This document shows positions 32,701 through 45,100 of a stretch of 64,000 nucleotides of DNA, in pieces. Position 1 is the first letter of the stretch. Every line of letters starts with the position of its first letter. The translations under genes and the position numbers were made by a program. The DNA comes from Mesaphorura yosii. Its lineage: Eukaryota; Arthropoda; Collembola; Poduromorpha; Tullbergiidae. The notes below the pieces were generated by a model that searched no databases, was not told the DNA's origin, and saw nothing but the letters and a program-made list of their open reading frames with translations. The stretch is taken from positions 62,001-126,000 of the forward strand of contig WIXG01000145.1 in the NCBI GenBank assembly GCA_009869945.1. Reading direction: 5' to 3'.

Positions 32701-35700
32701 GAAATTAGCCATTGAATTTGAATTCCTTGCAAGGCAGACAAGGTAAATATTAGATTTAATGGAACTGTACAAATTCAACTGAAACTACCCAAACCATTCG
32801 GCAAGAAAATTCGATATTATGAAATTTTAAGTGCACTCATTCACCTGTGTTATTACAATGAACAGTAGAAGCGGAGTGCTTTTGTGAGAAAATGATCGAA
32901 ATTGGGTTCAAGTTAACGCACCACTGCACTAAATTGGTTTCGGTGGGGTTTCGGGCCGGCTATGGAGCATTGACTCAGAGAGCCAAAACTCATTTGCGAA
33001 TTCACAGGCAAATTTATTGCAAGCATATTTAATGAGAAATGCTAATTATCAGTTCTCCGTAATGTTTACGTTACTTGACTTCGTGTATGGCCATTGGCAT
33101 TGCTGTAACTATTTGCCAGTTCTCATTTCTGTGTTATTATTCCAAATTTGCATGCAAATGCAAACAGAAACTGATAAATGAGTCGAATTCACGGTGCAGA
33201 TGAAACAAAGTCAGAGTCAGACAAGGGAAATAGTCGTAATAGCCAAAGCTGTTCAAACTCAAACTTGCCTGTTCTCTGTACACGGCATGTATTGGTACAA
33301 TTTTAAAGGTTGAAATTGGTCATTAAACATGTAAATGGACGATGTACTTCTGCCTTTGCCTTTTACTTGACATGAACGCCCGGTGTTGTGCAGAAGCTGT
33401 CCATTGCCTTCCGGCGAAGTTGTTATTTAACTTACCATCCCAATTTAGCCACCTTCGCTGACCGTTTCGTTTCGCTATCGAACGGTTCGTTCCGTTGCTT
33501 CTTATGTATTGCAAGGGTGTTGCCATTATGGCATGGTGTGAAGTAATTTGAAATTTACTAATAGGTTTGCTTGTTTGTAGTGGAATCCTTCTAATTACAA
33601 TTGACTGCTGTGTTGTTGTTTACACGTTGATCCTGATCCTGTGGTATTTTACAGCGGGAATTTAAATACGCTCTTAAATAGACCGTTTAGAAGCTAAGGA
33701 ATGTGAGAAATGATCTCATCGTTCATCTAATCATTTGTGGTATGTGAAAAATCGAGTTGACTTCGGAAGACGTGCGGCGAGAGAGCCGGTAACCCAAAAG
33801 TCCAAAGCAGTAATTTCAATTTGGATGCGGGTCATAATTGCAATGCTCAAGTGACTGAAATTGAGTAGTTTCAGGCTGTTCCACTGTTCATGGTTAGTTA
33901 AGCATGAATAATAATTCACTAAGTTTCAGTTGCTGCACCCGAGACTCAGACTAGCTCTTGACTATTGCGAATTTCGACTTGCAAGTTACGAATGATCTCA
34001 TCATGCACCTGCCGGGCCAGGCGTGCCCGGTCCGTGCCTGCCTTCTGGCCTTCTATTCCTGCCTGGCAATTATTTTCATGCCCAGCCACTGCACAATACT
34101 CAAGTGCGCCGTGCTCAGTCTCTCGACTGTTGGCTAGTAATTTTAATTCAAGAATTTCTGCCTTCTATATTCTGCATTTTGGTTTGCCTTTTCTTCAACT
34201 CGTTAACAACTCACTATTATTATTGTTGAGGGGGAGGCAGTTTCTGTTTCTCTGATTTCGATTGTTGAATGAGAAAAATTCCTGACTTGATTCTTCGGTA
34301 CGAGTTTTATTGCAGGCAGGCCGAACAAAAACAAGCCAACGGTAAATTCCAGTTTTGTTCAGTTTCGGTTCTTCTGCAGTTAGCCGAAAATGCAAAGAAT
34401 TTACCTGTACGCGTACTCACGCTCACGTACGCTCACCTCGATGCTACTTTCAGGAATGTAAATAAGTCGAACCCATTTTTTTGCAAAATAATTTAAGATG
34501 ATTAGCAAAGATTTACGCCTCATCGTGACGTTGCAGCTGCGGATACTACGGGCGACTTTTAATCAAATTAGAGTTTATTAGCGTAAGGAACGGGAAGTAC
34601 ACGGACAGTCTATATGAAGATGTGCTCAAAGTCGTAGTCAAAAACTGCATTCTTCATTTCGTTTACTTTCATCTTGTCAATCCTGTTGCTGCTGCTTTTG
34701 CTCTTTTGTTGTTCTTTACTTTTGCTTTTGTACTCGCACTAGCCAGGTCAGCAAAGCTGCAGCGAGCCGGGCAGGTCCAACGTCCAAATCTACTACTTAT
34801 GTGTCTCACTCATGTATGTCGAGTGTCGTGTATTTTAATAATGCTCGTATAATATTTTAATATTAAACTTGCAGCCGACCCGAACTCTTGTCTTGTGTTT
34901 TGTTGGTGTACCACGTTACAGACGCTACCATATGATGAGAGCCGAGTACATTGACCTTCGTGTGCATACTCCACGGTTCGTACTTGTACTTGATGCAGTT
35001 TCAAGTCTAAGTAACTTTTCCGCACTGGCACAGCATCAACGTTAGCACAGGGAACAGCAGCATCTTTCTTCAGTGGAGCCCAACACTGCGCCAAGTGCCA
35101 GTGCCATGGCATAATGAATACGAATCCCGTTGTCGAATATGGTTGTCGCAGAGTGCCTGTAGGCTTAAAAGCTTTATAATGTTCTTCACAAGTCTCGTCT
35201 CAAAATCTTAATCACATTGTTGAACCATTTTTTGCTGCTGCCCATCGCCATCATAGCATGCTGTACGACGGGATTTTTTGCATTTAGCAGTAAATTGTTG
35301 AGCCTCGGTTTTATTTGCGACTGGATCGTGAATTATATCATCGCGGCGACAGGTTTTAAAGGGAATTCCAGTTCTTAATGGATTCGACAATGACAATGTC
35401 TTCACTTTACGCCTGTTCCTGTCTGTTGTTAATGTATGCCTTTTGATCCAGCAGATTTTCCTTGATAAATCAGGCAGGCCTTCGTTCTGGCAGCGAATTT
35501 TTTGCGACTCGCATACGTAATGTGATACCAGACTTGGCCAGGCTTGTGCTGAGTATTGGGTGTAAATGCGATGGGAATAGTAACCTTAACCTTGTTCTTT
35601 GATCTACTCTATAGCATGACATCAGATACAAGAGATATGCAGTGTCTGTGCCTGGGTCTCGCTGACACTGTAAAATAATTGCACACACACGAAGACGTAC

Positions 35701-38700
35701 TCCATACAAAGGAAATATGATCTTTCCTTTTGTGTGCTTGAATTTGTGGTCAGTGCTCATTGTTTACCGCTGCGCCGGGGCGCCTGCCTGCCATCACTTC
35801 ACTTTCACCGCTATTGTCAAATTTGACTGACATCCTTTGAGCTGCTTGCGCCGAGGAAATGTGCAAAAATTATTGCGGCTCTAGCAGCTCTATTTTTAGC
35901 GAGCCATTGTCGGCACAGAGTGCCGCGCACGGGAGGGATCGGTTCAGTTCGTGTAGTGGAGTTTCATGCACGGCACGATAAGATTGGATACGGGCCGTGT
36001 CAATGTCAGAAACATCAAAGAGCTTATTCTCCGAATTATGTTTACCTTTGGCGGTAATGATCCATGAAATATCTGCAGTTCATTGTACGAAAGTTCGCTT
36101 GCCACGACCACGAGTTAGGTTATCACTCCGCTGCGGAGCGGAGACGAAAATGGTTGTGGCGAAAAGTTCTGACTATTCATGCCGTATGTCATGTCATGAG
36201 TAATGAGTTTGATTGACAGATAACATAAATGATGAAAATGAGAAGCTTCTTCTTTACAACGAAGCATCGCAAATTCTGCACTGCACTGCAGTGCATGCCT
36301 GACTTTGGCCGCTCTGAACTGTGTAAACCACATGGGAGAAATTATGAGCAACTTTCTCCACATTCTTTGCATGCGCTGCACTTATATGCTTTTAAAGCCA
36401 CGCAAACGGAACACGTGCGCGTGCCTTTGTGAGTAGAAATCGCCTTCCTAAATCGGTCGCGTTAACAGATGGAATCAAATTAGGCCGTGAAAGTTGTGAA
36501 TTTACAGTTCTGGATTGTGAAAGGTCAAAGTTCGTTCTTGTGTATTATAACAGCTTTTGAGCTTTCTCGTTTCCTATTCAAGTTGCGCTCGCACAGTAAA
36601 TCAAGCTCCTTTCCTTTGCTGCCCACAACCAGAAAGGACTATTGAATAAGAAGGGAATCGGCGCCTTATCGCTATTCTAAGTCCAAGATCAGCATCAGGA
36701 AGGAATTGGACATGTCGGTGGTTAAATAAACCAGCCTAAACTCTTCGTCTCTCGTCTTCTCTTCGAAGGCCGTCTTTCATCTCTACGTAGTAGGTGGTAG
36801 AGCAAAAGAACAGAGCAGTGTAACACCAGAAATAGAAGAGAACCGAATCGGTTTTTACTTCAGCAAGAGAAAGGAGAAGCAGTAAAAGAGCGATCCAGAA
36901 ATCTCATGATCATTGTGATTATGCGATGGCATATTGGATTCCCTTTCCGCTTTGGCCTAGAATAGATGCCTTGACTGACGATCTGCACTGACTTCATCGG
37001 TTCTAATTCTGCTGCAGCGCGTGTGAAGTTTTATTGGGAGGTTGATTGCATTGCAATGCGATTGAAAAAACGCGAGCATAAATTTTATTGAACTCGTCGC
37101 TTGTCCCATTGTTAACTTGTCAGCGAGCGGACCTGAATGACGACGGTAGAGACGGGAATCCTTTTCAAGTGCTGAATCCTTTCCGTGAATTGTGATTGGC
37201 GAAAATAAATTAGCATTTTATTATCAAGTCCGGTGACAGAGATCACTTTTGTGCTCTAATTCACTCCAAGACTCACATCTCGCATTACACTGCTGCCAAC
37301 GTGAACTGTGTGAACTGCCTGGCTGGCCTCTTTTATCCAGTTTGTCGTAGTATGACTCGGATGCGATAAATAAACATGAGAAAATTGTTTGACCTTTTGT
37401 CGTCGCGTACTTTTGTGAGTGCGATGCCGAGACCTGCAAAAATTTGCTTTTAATCTAGTCCGAGATCTTCAAACACAATTTAAATTACTTTTTATTTTCT
37501 CGGTCCTTCAGTGACTTGAAATTCGATTCAAAGATTTGCCCAGATTGTGATTATGCCCTCAGTCAGCTTCCTCAATTCAAGAAAACATAATTGCGTTGAA
37601 TAAGAAAAACGTTTTTTAAGTTTACTTGGTTTAATTGAATTTCTAAATTTGGTTAAGAATAGTTTGAACAGGCTTATCTTACACAATTGAAGAGTCTGCG
37701 GAAGAATAATATTCATTACAAACTAAATCTTGAAATTATCCAGGAGCATAATACAATTTACTTTAAAATGTTTTTTCATTTCCTATTATTGCAGAATCTC
37801 CATTACATCCCCATTACCCAAGCTCATTCCATCCCATCACTATTGCTGGAGGTGGTTTCATTTGAAATGTAAATTTTATTTGATTCACCTGAAGCTCAGA
37901 AGAGAAGTTGGGAAACAAATCCAAAACACCGCATCGTTCAGAAACCACACGACAGCGAGACTTCAAGTAAACTTCTTTTCGCATTCGCATTCTGCGTATG
38001 AGCTGGAGGTGGAAGCAAGTATCCTGAAATCTCCATATTTACCACAACCGCACTGCACACCCGACACCCACCGGCAGCATTAACGTTAATGTTCAAGGCG
38101 GTGTGCGCGTGATTAAATTACAAAATATTCCAGTTAAGCTGACGGAGGTTTTACTTCCTAGAACACAGAACAATAGTATCACCGCTGCAAATCTATCTGG
38201 CGACTTTATCTCTTGCAAGCCAAGATATAAAAATAAATCTTTACAACCGCAGCGCACCAGCAGAATCCGCCCAAGCCATTGCCATTCTTTTGGGGCTTAC
38301 ACATCACGTCACTGGCGCCTGGTGTGTTTATTTATGTTATCGGGACTGTGCAAAACAATAAAAATTTGAAACTCAAATTGAAGAATTGATTTCTGTAACA
38401 CCATCGCGAGGCTCGGCACTTGGAATCGGATTTGGTATTGGTACAAGTCGAAGAAACACATAAACACAAATTCAAGAACATCAAATCTTGCCCTCCTGGC
38501 ACAGTGCACGTACAACAGAACTTACGAGATTTATGCAGACAATTTACATACGACGACGACATTTGGGTCCCGTTACCACCAATAAGCCTCGTGACGACAG
38601 AGAACGCCTTGAAATAAACCTAAATTCTTGAGATCGTCGTCAATTCGCTGCTGGAAGTCCACCTTTTGCATTACGGTTACAAGTTGGCGGAAGCAAGCAG

Positions 38701-38892
38701 AACACGGAACTCTAAAATCATCGAAACCGGACGTGGACACAACCACGGAGCCAGCTAGCTACAGCTACACAGCATTACATAATAATACTGCACTTATATT
38801 AATGCGTTACATCACATCTTGTGCACTTGTGACAGTGACAAATGATATCGGTACAAGTACAAGTTTGCAGTTTCAGTGTCGTGTAGTACTGC
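26793..38892. other. gene-poor interval, about 12 kb
   Basis: No exon series, RNA gene or recognisable element could be supported on either strand. The open frames present are scattered, mostly under 130 codons, lack splice pairing and show no familiar motif. The longest are 28499-28882 (+, no ATG start) and 31031-30636 (-). A short AACAT pentamer repeat sits at 29504-29521. The right end should hold the upstream regulatory sequence of protein kinase D. Confidence 0.5.
29504..29521 (+). repeat. short (AACAT)n tandem repeat
   Basis: Three to four tandem copies of a pentamer, AACAT or its rotation, in otherwise unremarkable intergenic DNA. Confidence 0.8.
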
Positions 38893-38900
38893 TATAAATA
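38893..38900 (+). promoter_or_regulatory. candidate TATA box of protein kinase D
   Basis: TATAAATA lies about 195 bp before a probable 5' UTR splice donor (gtaagt at 39088) and 316 bp before the protein kinase D ATG. No TCAGT initiator stands at the expected distance, so this is only a candidate. Confidence 0.3.
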
Positions 38901-39087
38901 CAAATGTGTGTTTGCGAAAATGCTTACCAAAACTAAGAAGAAAGTCGTGTAAACTTTTTTACTGTTATTTTACCGCACGTGCGGAACATTGAACTGAATA
39001 CTCTACCGATACGAACTACCCTAGACTTCAAGAAGTCAACTTCAAGTGACACGAACTCACGAACTCACGAACATCGACGATTTAAAA

Positions 39088-39195
39088 GTAAGTAGAGAGT
39101 GTTGTGCCGTGCGTCTTAAGATTTGAATACCTTCGTTTTATACTCGCTCTTGACTATGACTCATGATCACGGTTTTTAATTTTCCGTCCGTACAG
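39088..39195 (+). other. 5' UTR intron of protein kinase D
   Basis: A gtaagt donor at 39088 and a gtccgtacag acceptor ending at 39195 bracket a 108-bp intron placed 13 bp before the start codon. The leader exon would begin somewhere after 38900. Confidence 0.45.
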
Positions 39196-42100
39196 GCACA
39201 GCATCGAAATGGACGTCTCCAATGGTGAAGTCACATTCCTTTTTCAGCTAGGCCTTGTACGGGATTCGGTGACGGTGGACGCGTCGAGCCTCACGCTGAA
39301 GACTCTTAAGGACCTGGCCTGTGAATTTATCACGAAGAAAGTAAGTGGCAAACTATTTTTTTACGCCGCCCATGTTTGTTTATTTACATTTTCGATTAAG
39401 AACTTAAAGCTGCTGAAGCTGAAGTTGCAATGAATGACAAGTAGAGTAGAGGTTTTGCATGACGTTGGCATATAATATTTGGAAGTTTCATGTTGTGTAC
39501 AAGAAGTTTTTGCCTCTATCTGGAAATTGTCAACATATTTATTGTAGATTTTTTCAACACCACATCAGCCTTACATTTATTTGACAGTTTCGTTGACAGT
39601 TGAACATGACAGACTTGCCTGAGGAGGCATTGACATCAGGCTGGTTGTCCAAGAGCCGAAGAGTCTACGTATTCGTGCACTAAATTCTGAAGCAAAAAAT
39701 TTATTCCAGCACAACTATATCAGAACGATTGGATTCATGCAGTTCAAACGCAATCAAGCTTGAGACGGATTAGATTGCATTGTCGTTTTTGCAGTGACGC
39801 AAGCACAAGTTGAGATGACAGAGATGCGGTTTGAGAACGGCGACGACAGTTAGGCGTCACTCATAACATCAAGTGCTGAATGTATCCGTTTCGCTGTTTC
39901 GAATGGTGCGAACCACAGCGGCCGTTTAGCGATCATTATTTTAATTTATTCATGTCTGTGTACGTAAATCTTGGAACGCAATAATTAATCGGGAGTAAGC
40001 ACAATACTGGTGATGGTGACTTGCATACGTGAAGCTGAATCCTGAACGCTGAAGCAGGATATAAATAAATCAGGCACAATCGCTCTGTGGCGGCGCAAGC
40101 AAATGTTTGTTCGCGAAACTCATTGCGTAAATCTGCTCAGAATAAATATTAAACACCGGCTGCATTGTATTGTTTTGCATGTTTATTGAGAAATACGATT
40201 CCTGCCTCCTGGCACGTTAATTTCCCATGAAATCATTCTATTTTTATCTCTGCCGTAACTTGATGCAATCATTATATCCATTATATAGTAAAACCTAACT
40301 GACTTTCATTGGCCTTCAATTCAAAGTCGAGATTTGAAAATAGAAGCTCCATCGTTGTCATGCTATTGTTTACATCTGCTCTTAAAAATAACGATTATGG
40401 TCAAAAATAGCGTATATATACTCGTCGCTTAACGAGTAGGAATTCAGAGGGAATTTTGTTTGGTACAAAAATGCCTTAATAAGGCTATTGAGGATGACAT
40501 CAGTGGTTTGGTTTGATTACACTTCTTATTCTCATCATTATGTCACCCCATGCAGAAAATTTGCACATTGACTGGAGCGAGTGCCCTCACGCTCACAACC
40601 AAGACCAAGATAATAGCAGGTCGTCGGCCAGGTTATGAGCCATAAACCTTCGGCTTTGACATTTGAAAGCCAATGCCAACGAATGGCCCGCGAGAGAACA
40701 GAATACATGATGCGGCTAGAACACAAATGCGTAAATCTTCAACGCAGCTCCAGACTTCAACCCATATAAAATCTTTTCACCAGAAACCACGACCAAGTGC
40801 GTACGCGTGACTTAGGTTGAATAGCACAAATTATTCGTGTTCTTCGGATTCGTGAAAAGTGGAAAACCGAAATGGCAGTCGTAACAGGAATCTCATTACA
40901 ATAAGATATATTTTTATTCAGCGCATTTATTTTTGCTTGGTTGAGTCGTTCTCCGACTCGCCTCCGTGATTCCCGTCGGAATAATTTCTTTTATTCACAT
41001 TTTCTTAATAAAATTCGCACACACGCTGCAAAAGGCACTGAGAATGGGAGTTATGAAGGTCCTCGCTTAGCGTTAGAAAGTTGCTGAGAAAGTTAATTCT
41101 CCACTCGTATTCTTCCAGGAACTTTTTTGTGTTTGAATTTCACACTTTCCCATTACGATAAGCTTTTATCATCATCCGAGTGTCTCTTTTGAAATAGCTA
41201 TTCACTTTGGGATCATTACCTAAAACGCACATTGTGTACTGTGTTGGACGGCTGGAGACCGCTTAAGAATTAAAATTATAACTTCAATTATTAAGAATCT
41301 AGACGATATGTAACACGGTTGTACCGAGCCTGTTCTTCTGGTCGTGGGAATTTTGTTAAGGCAGAGAGGCCTCCAGACAGGCAGAGTACAGTGAATCTGG
41401 CCTGCCTTTAGACCCATGATATGACAGATTAACATATCTCGAAGGGATATGAGAGCTGACTGCCGATGAGTCGGAGCAGCATTTGTATTTGTGTGTTGCA
41501 GTTTAAAGTAAAGCAGCTGCTGATTGCAGCAAAAGGAGGTTCAGAGAGAAAAGACTAGTAACTGTGGTTTGTTAGCTTAGGTGGTAGAGCTATTGGGGCC
41601 AATCCGAGCGACACGGGTTCGAATCGCGTAAGAGTCACCTAATTTTTTCTCTTTTCCTTCACGGTTTCGGTTTCATGTATTTTTAAACTCATAGTCTACT
41701 AAGGAATGTAATAGCCTCAGGTCTAAATTGCTTTAACAAAGTTTAATTACAACTGAATGAAATTGCATCAGGCGTTATTGCCTCAATATAACGTTAATAC
41801 AAAACTCAACTTTAGCCTTGACCTTGTGACTTTGATGGCATTTACAACATGTTCTCTCCTCCTGATCTTCTCGATCTTGACAATCAATGGTAATGTGCTT
41901 CATGCTCTATGGACAAAAATTCAATCTTGCCATTTAGTCCAGTTGTAAAATTGAACTCTGCACCTCGTTCATGTCAGCGTCATGTCACTAACATTTGTGC
42001 AAAGGTCGCTAATAACGTCTAATATCAGTTTTTTATTGAAAAATCCGTTGCATGATTGTAATTCATGTGCTCGTGATATCATCGGACGTAAAAATTAATG

Positions 42101-45100
42101 TAATAATTTACATTCGCGCTCGTGGCATTGAGTATTGAGATGAATGTTTATGTTTTGATTTGATGTGCATATTGAAAACCACAAGCGCAGACAAGATCTT
42201 AAATTTCAAGGTGCACTTCAGGGTAGTAACATTTCCGCTTTCTTTCCTACTATTGTTTTCCTGTCGTGTCAAATGTGACTGTGATTGACAAATGAATTTA
42301 TCATTCGAGTCCACGTCCTAGATTTTATGTAAAGTTTAATCTGACTGTTTTGATCTGATCGTGATTTGAATGGAGTTTGCTTCTTTGTGACGTGAATGAA
42401 TTCTAACCAGATGCAGATTATAGATTATGTTCGAACTCAAGTCTCATTAATGGAAAATTTTGAAATATTTGCCTCTTGCAGTCATGCCATAATTATTTGA
42501 CGCATTTGCAGCTGATACCCGATTAGTAAGACCATAGATTGTAAAATCCACAAAACCAAGGAAAAACAATAAAGTGTATAAAATCTGCGAGTACAAAATT
42601 CAAGGCTGTGCAGTTATTTAATCCCAGTAGTAAGAATTTCGCAATCACAGTACAAAGACAATAGACCATGAAAGTTGAAACTGCCGCATCTGCACTGAAG
42701 GATTCAAATTACTTTGCATCCTATTGTTTCAGTCGAGGCGACGATTAACTACGAATTGTCAATTCTATTGTTTGGCAAATTACTTTGCTGGCTACCCCAT
42801 GCGACACGTGAAATGCAACGCAATTGCGCAGTGGTCAATGCAGCTTTACAAAATGATGGTAGTTGATCACAACAGAGCGGAGGAACCAATTGTGAGAAAA
42901 TGCCAAAATGAGTCTCATCTTTCCGTGCACGTACGCTTCTCGCGCTTCTCTCCTGCCTGCATTTTATTTGATATTTACAATTCATTGACCTATGGTTTAA
43001 TTTATATAGTATTTCTCACACTGCGCCTCGTCTGTCGCTTCGCTTGACAGCGGCGACAGATCGCACGTCGAGGGATCTGTTATTCTGTCACTCGCTGGGT
43101 TGCGCTATTGGAATTCAGTTCACTTTTGAAGTAGTGCTTACCAATGTCATGCATACCAAATGTGACATTTGAGTCGGTAACAAAACCGATCATCGTGTTG
43201 TGGTACGACAGTTGTTGCCGCGCTGCGCAGAGCTGTTCTGTCCTCCAGTCCGGTTATGCACAGACGGCAATGATGTGCCAGGCAGAACGAATTGAAAATT
43301 AGAATACATATCGAACAAATGCAAATTGAAGCTTATTTTCATCTGGTGACTGGTGACAAATTTGTCTCTGCTTGCCTTTGCCATCACGCATCGCAGATTC
43401 AGAATCACCTGATTATTGACGATTGATCCGAATAAAATTATGCAGAAAAGCATCATCAGTAACATCGTATTCTATTTAGCATATGCCTGCATGTTACGAT
43501 GCGAAAACATTGAAATTGCGACAATGCGTCAACCACAACAGTCGATTATGTTCATGGCTCAGGACTTAAAAGAGCGTTTCTGGATGAATGCACTACGGCG
43601 CTTCGTCTTCATGTTCCTTCGTATGATGGTGTGCATTTTCGCTACTCGGTAGATTCATTGTTGAATTTATTCCGTCGTGAATATTATTATTAGAAGAGCC
43701 TGCCTGAGAAGCACAAGATAAAAACTTGTGCTTACGAACTGCGAAGTGAAATGAGCAGTGCGGTGCACGTGAACGGTTCGAACGCTGTTACTTTGTACTT
43801 GACGATTTGAAAATGGAAGAATCAGTGGAGCGTATGGAAATTTCCATCTCCCAGCATAATAGAACGGAGGATGATTCAATGAATATGCATATTTTGCAAT
43901 TTTTATTCGTCTACGCTCCTCCGTGAGCCTGCAGTTAACCCTGAACGAACTAAAAGCGGAGTAGAAACGAAGTTAGTTTCTGCAGTTGAGAAAGAGGTTT
44001 CAATTTAATAGTGCTTTGGTCCGACTCCAACTCTGAAGCATAGCTCGAAGCCCAGGTTGTTTTCGTCAGTGGTTTCCATTTTGCACCCTTTGAAGGAACG
44101 GAAAGCTTCCGTACCCAGAAGGCATTTGCTATTTTATTTGCACCATAGTTCTAAGTTAATTAATTTTTGTGAGTTAATTCAAAGAAAAAACTGCCGCCGA
44201 AAGTTTTTTGAAGTTGGGCAACTTGGAGGCATTAACTCGCCATCTCCATTTGGTAAGATTTTGGAACATCTTTCAATTTCTCAGGACATTACTCAAGATG
44301 AGATAACAGAAAGTTGTGCAAGAAATTGTGGATTAGCGGAATGAAGAATGAATCAGGCTGTAGCACCTCTCAGCTGCTACTGCCGCTGCTGGCGGGGCTT
44401 AGTTTTTCTTATGTAAATTTAATCAAAACAAGTACTAACTTGTAAATATTACTCTTTATTTCTCAACTAACTGAGATTATACTTCGTGTAGGTTTCTTTT
44501 CTGATTCTGACGAGCGTATTAAAATATTTGAACGTTTATGAATCATAAACTGGCGCTTTATAGTCTTATATATTACATTCTTCTGAACAAATTACAAGCA
44601 TTTCATATTTATGTTTTCCTACTCACACTCGTAATCTCGAGTATGAGTAGGCGATGCGATGTAATCAAATAGATGTGTATCTTCCATCCAAATTTAGCTA
44701 CAAGCCATTAAACTCTCAACAGGATTCGAGCGAAAGGTTTTTTGAAATTATTACGCACTACTACAAAGGAAAGGTGCGCTAATGAGTTTCAAGTGAATTT
44801 TATGAGCTTTCTCCGGAATTAGTCGTAATTCCTACTCAGATTGTTATATTTCTCTGAGCTACCGAAACTCCGGAACAGCGTCATACAAAAGCATTTTTAT
44901 AACAGTTCGCATTATTCCATGAAATGCTTTGCAATTTCGTTTCAAATTTGTTGGCTTGAGAAGTTTCATTCTACATTCAGTTGCCATTGCGTTTGAAGTT
45001 GAAGTTGAACTCGTTCCTGGAATCGATTTGGGGCTTTATGAGACGTTAACACTTCCTATTTGACGGTGTATCGTAGTAAATCAATTTATTTCGCGAAAAT

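Noticed and set aside
44057..44344. 95-codon plus-strand frame
   Set aside because: Isolated in the same intron, with no known motif and no supporting exons.
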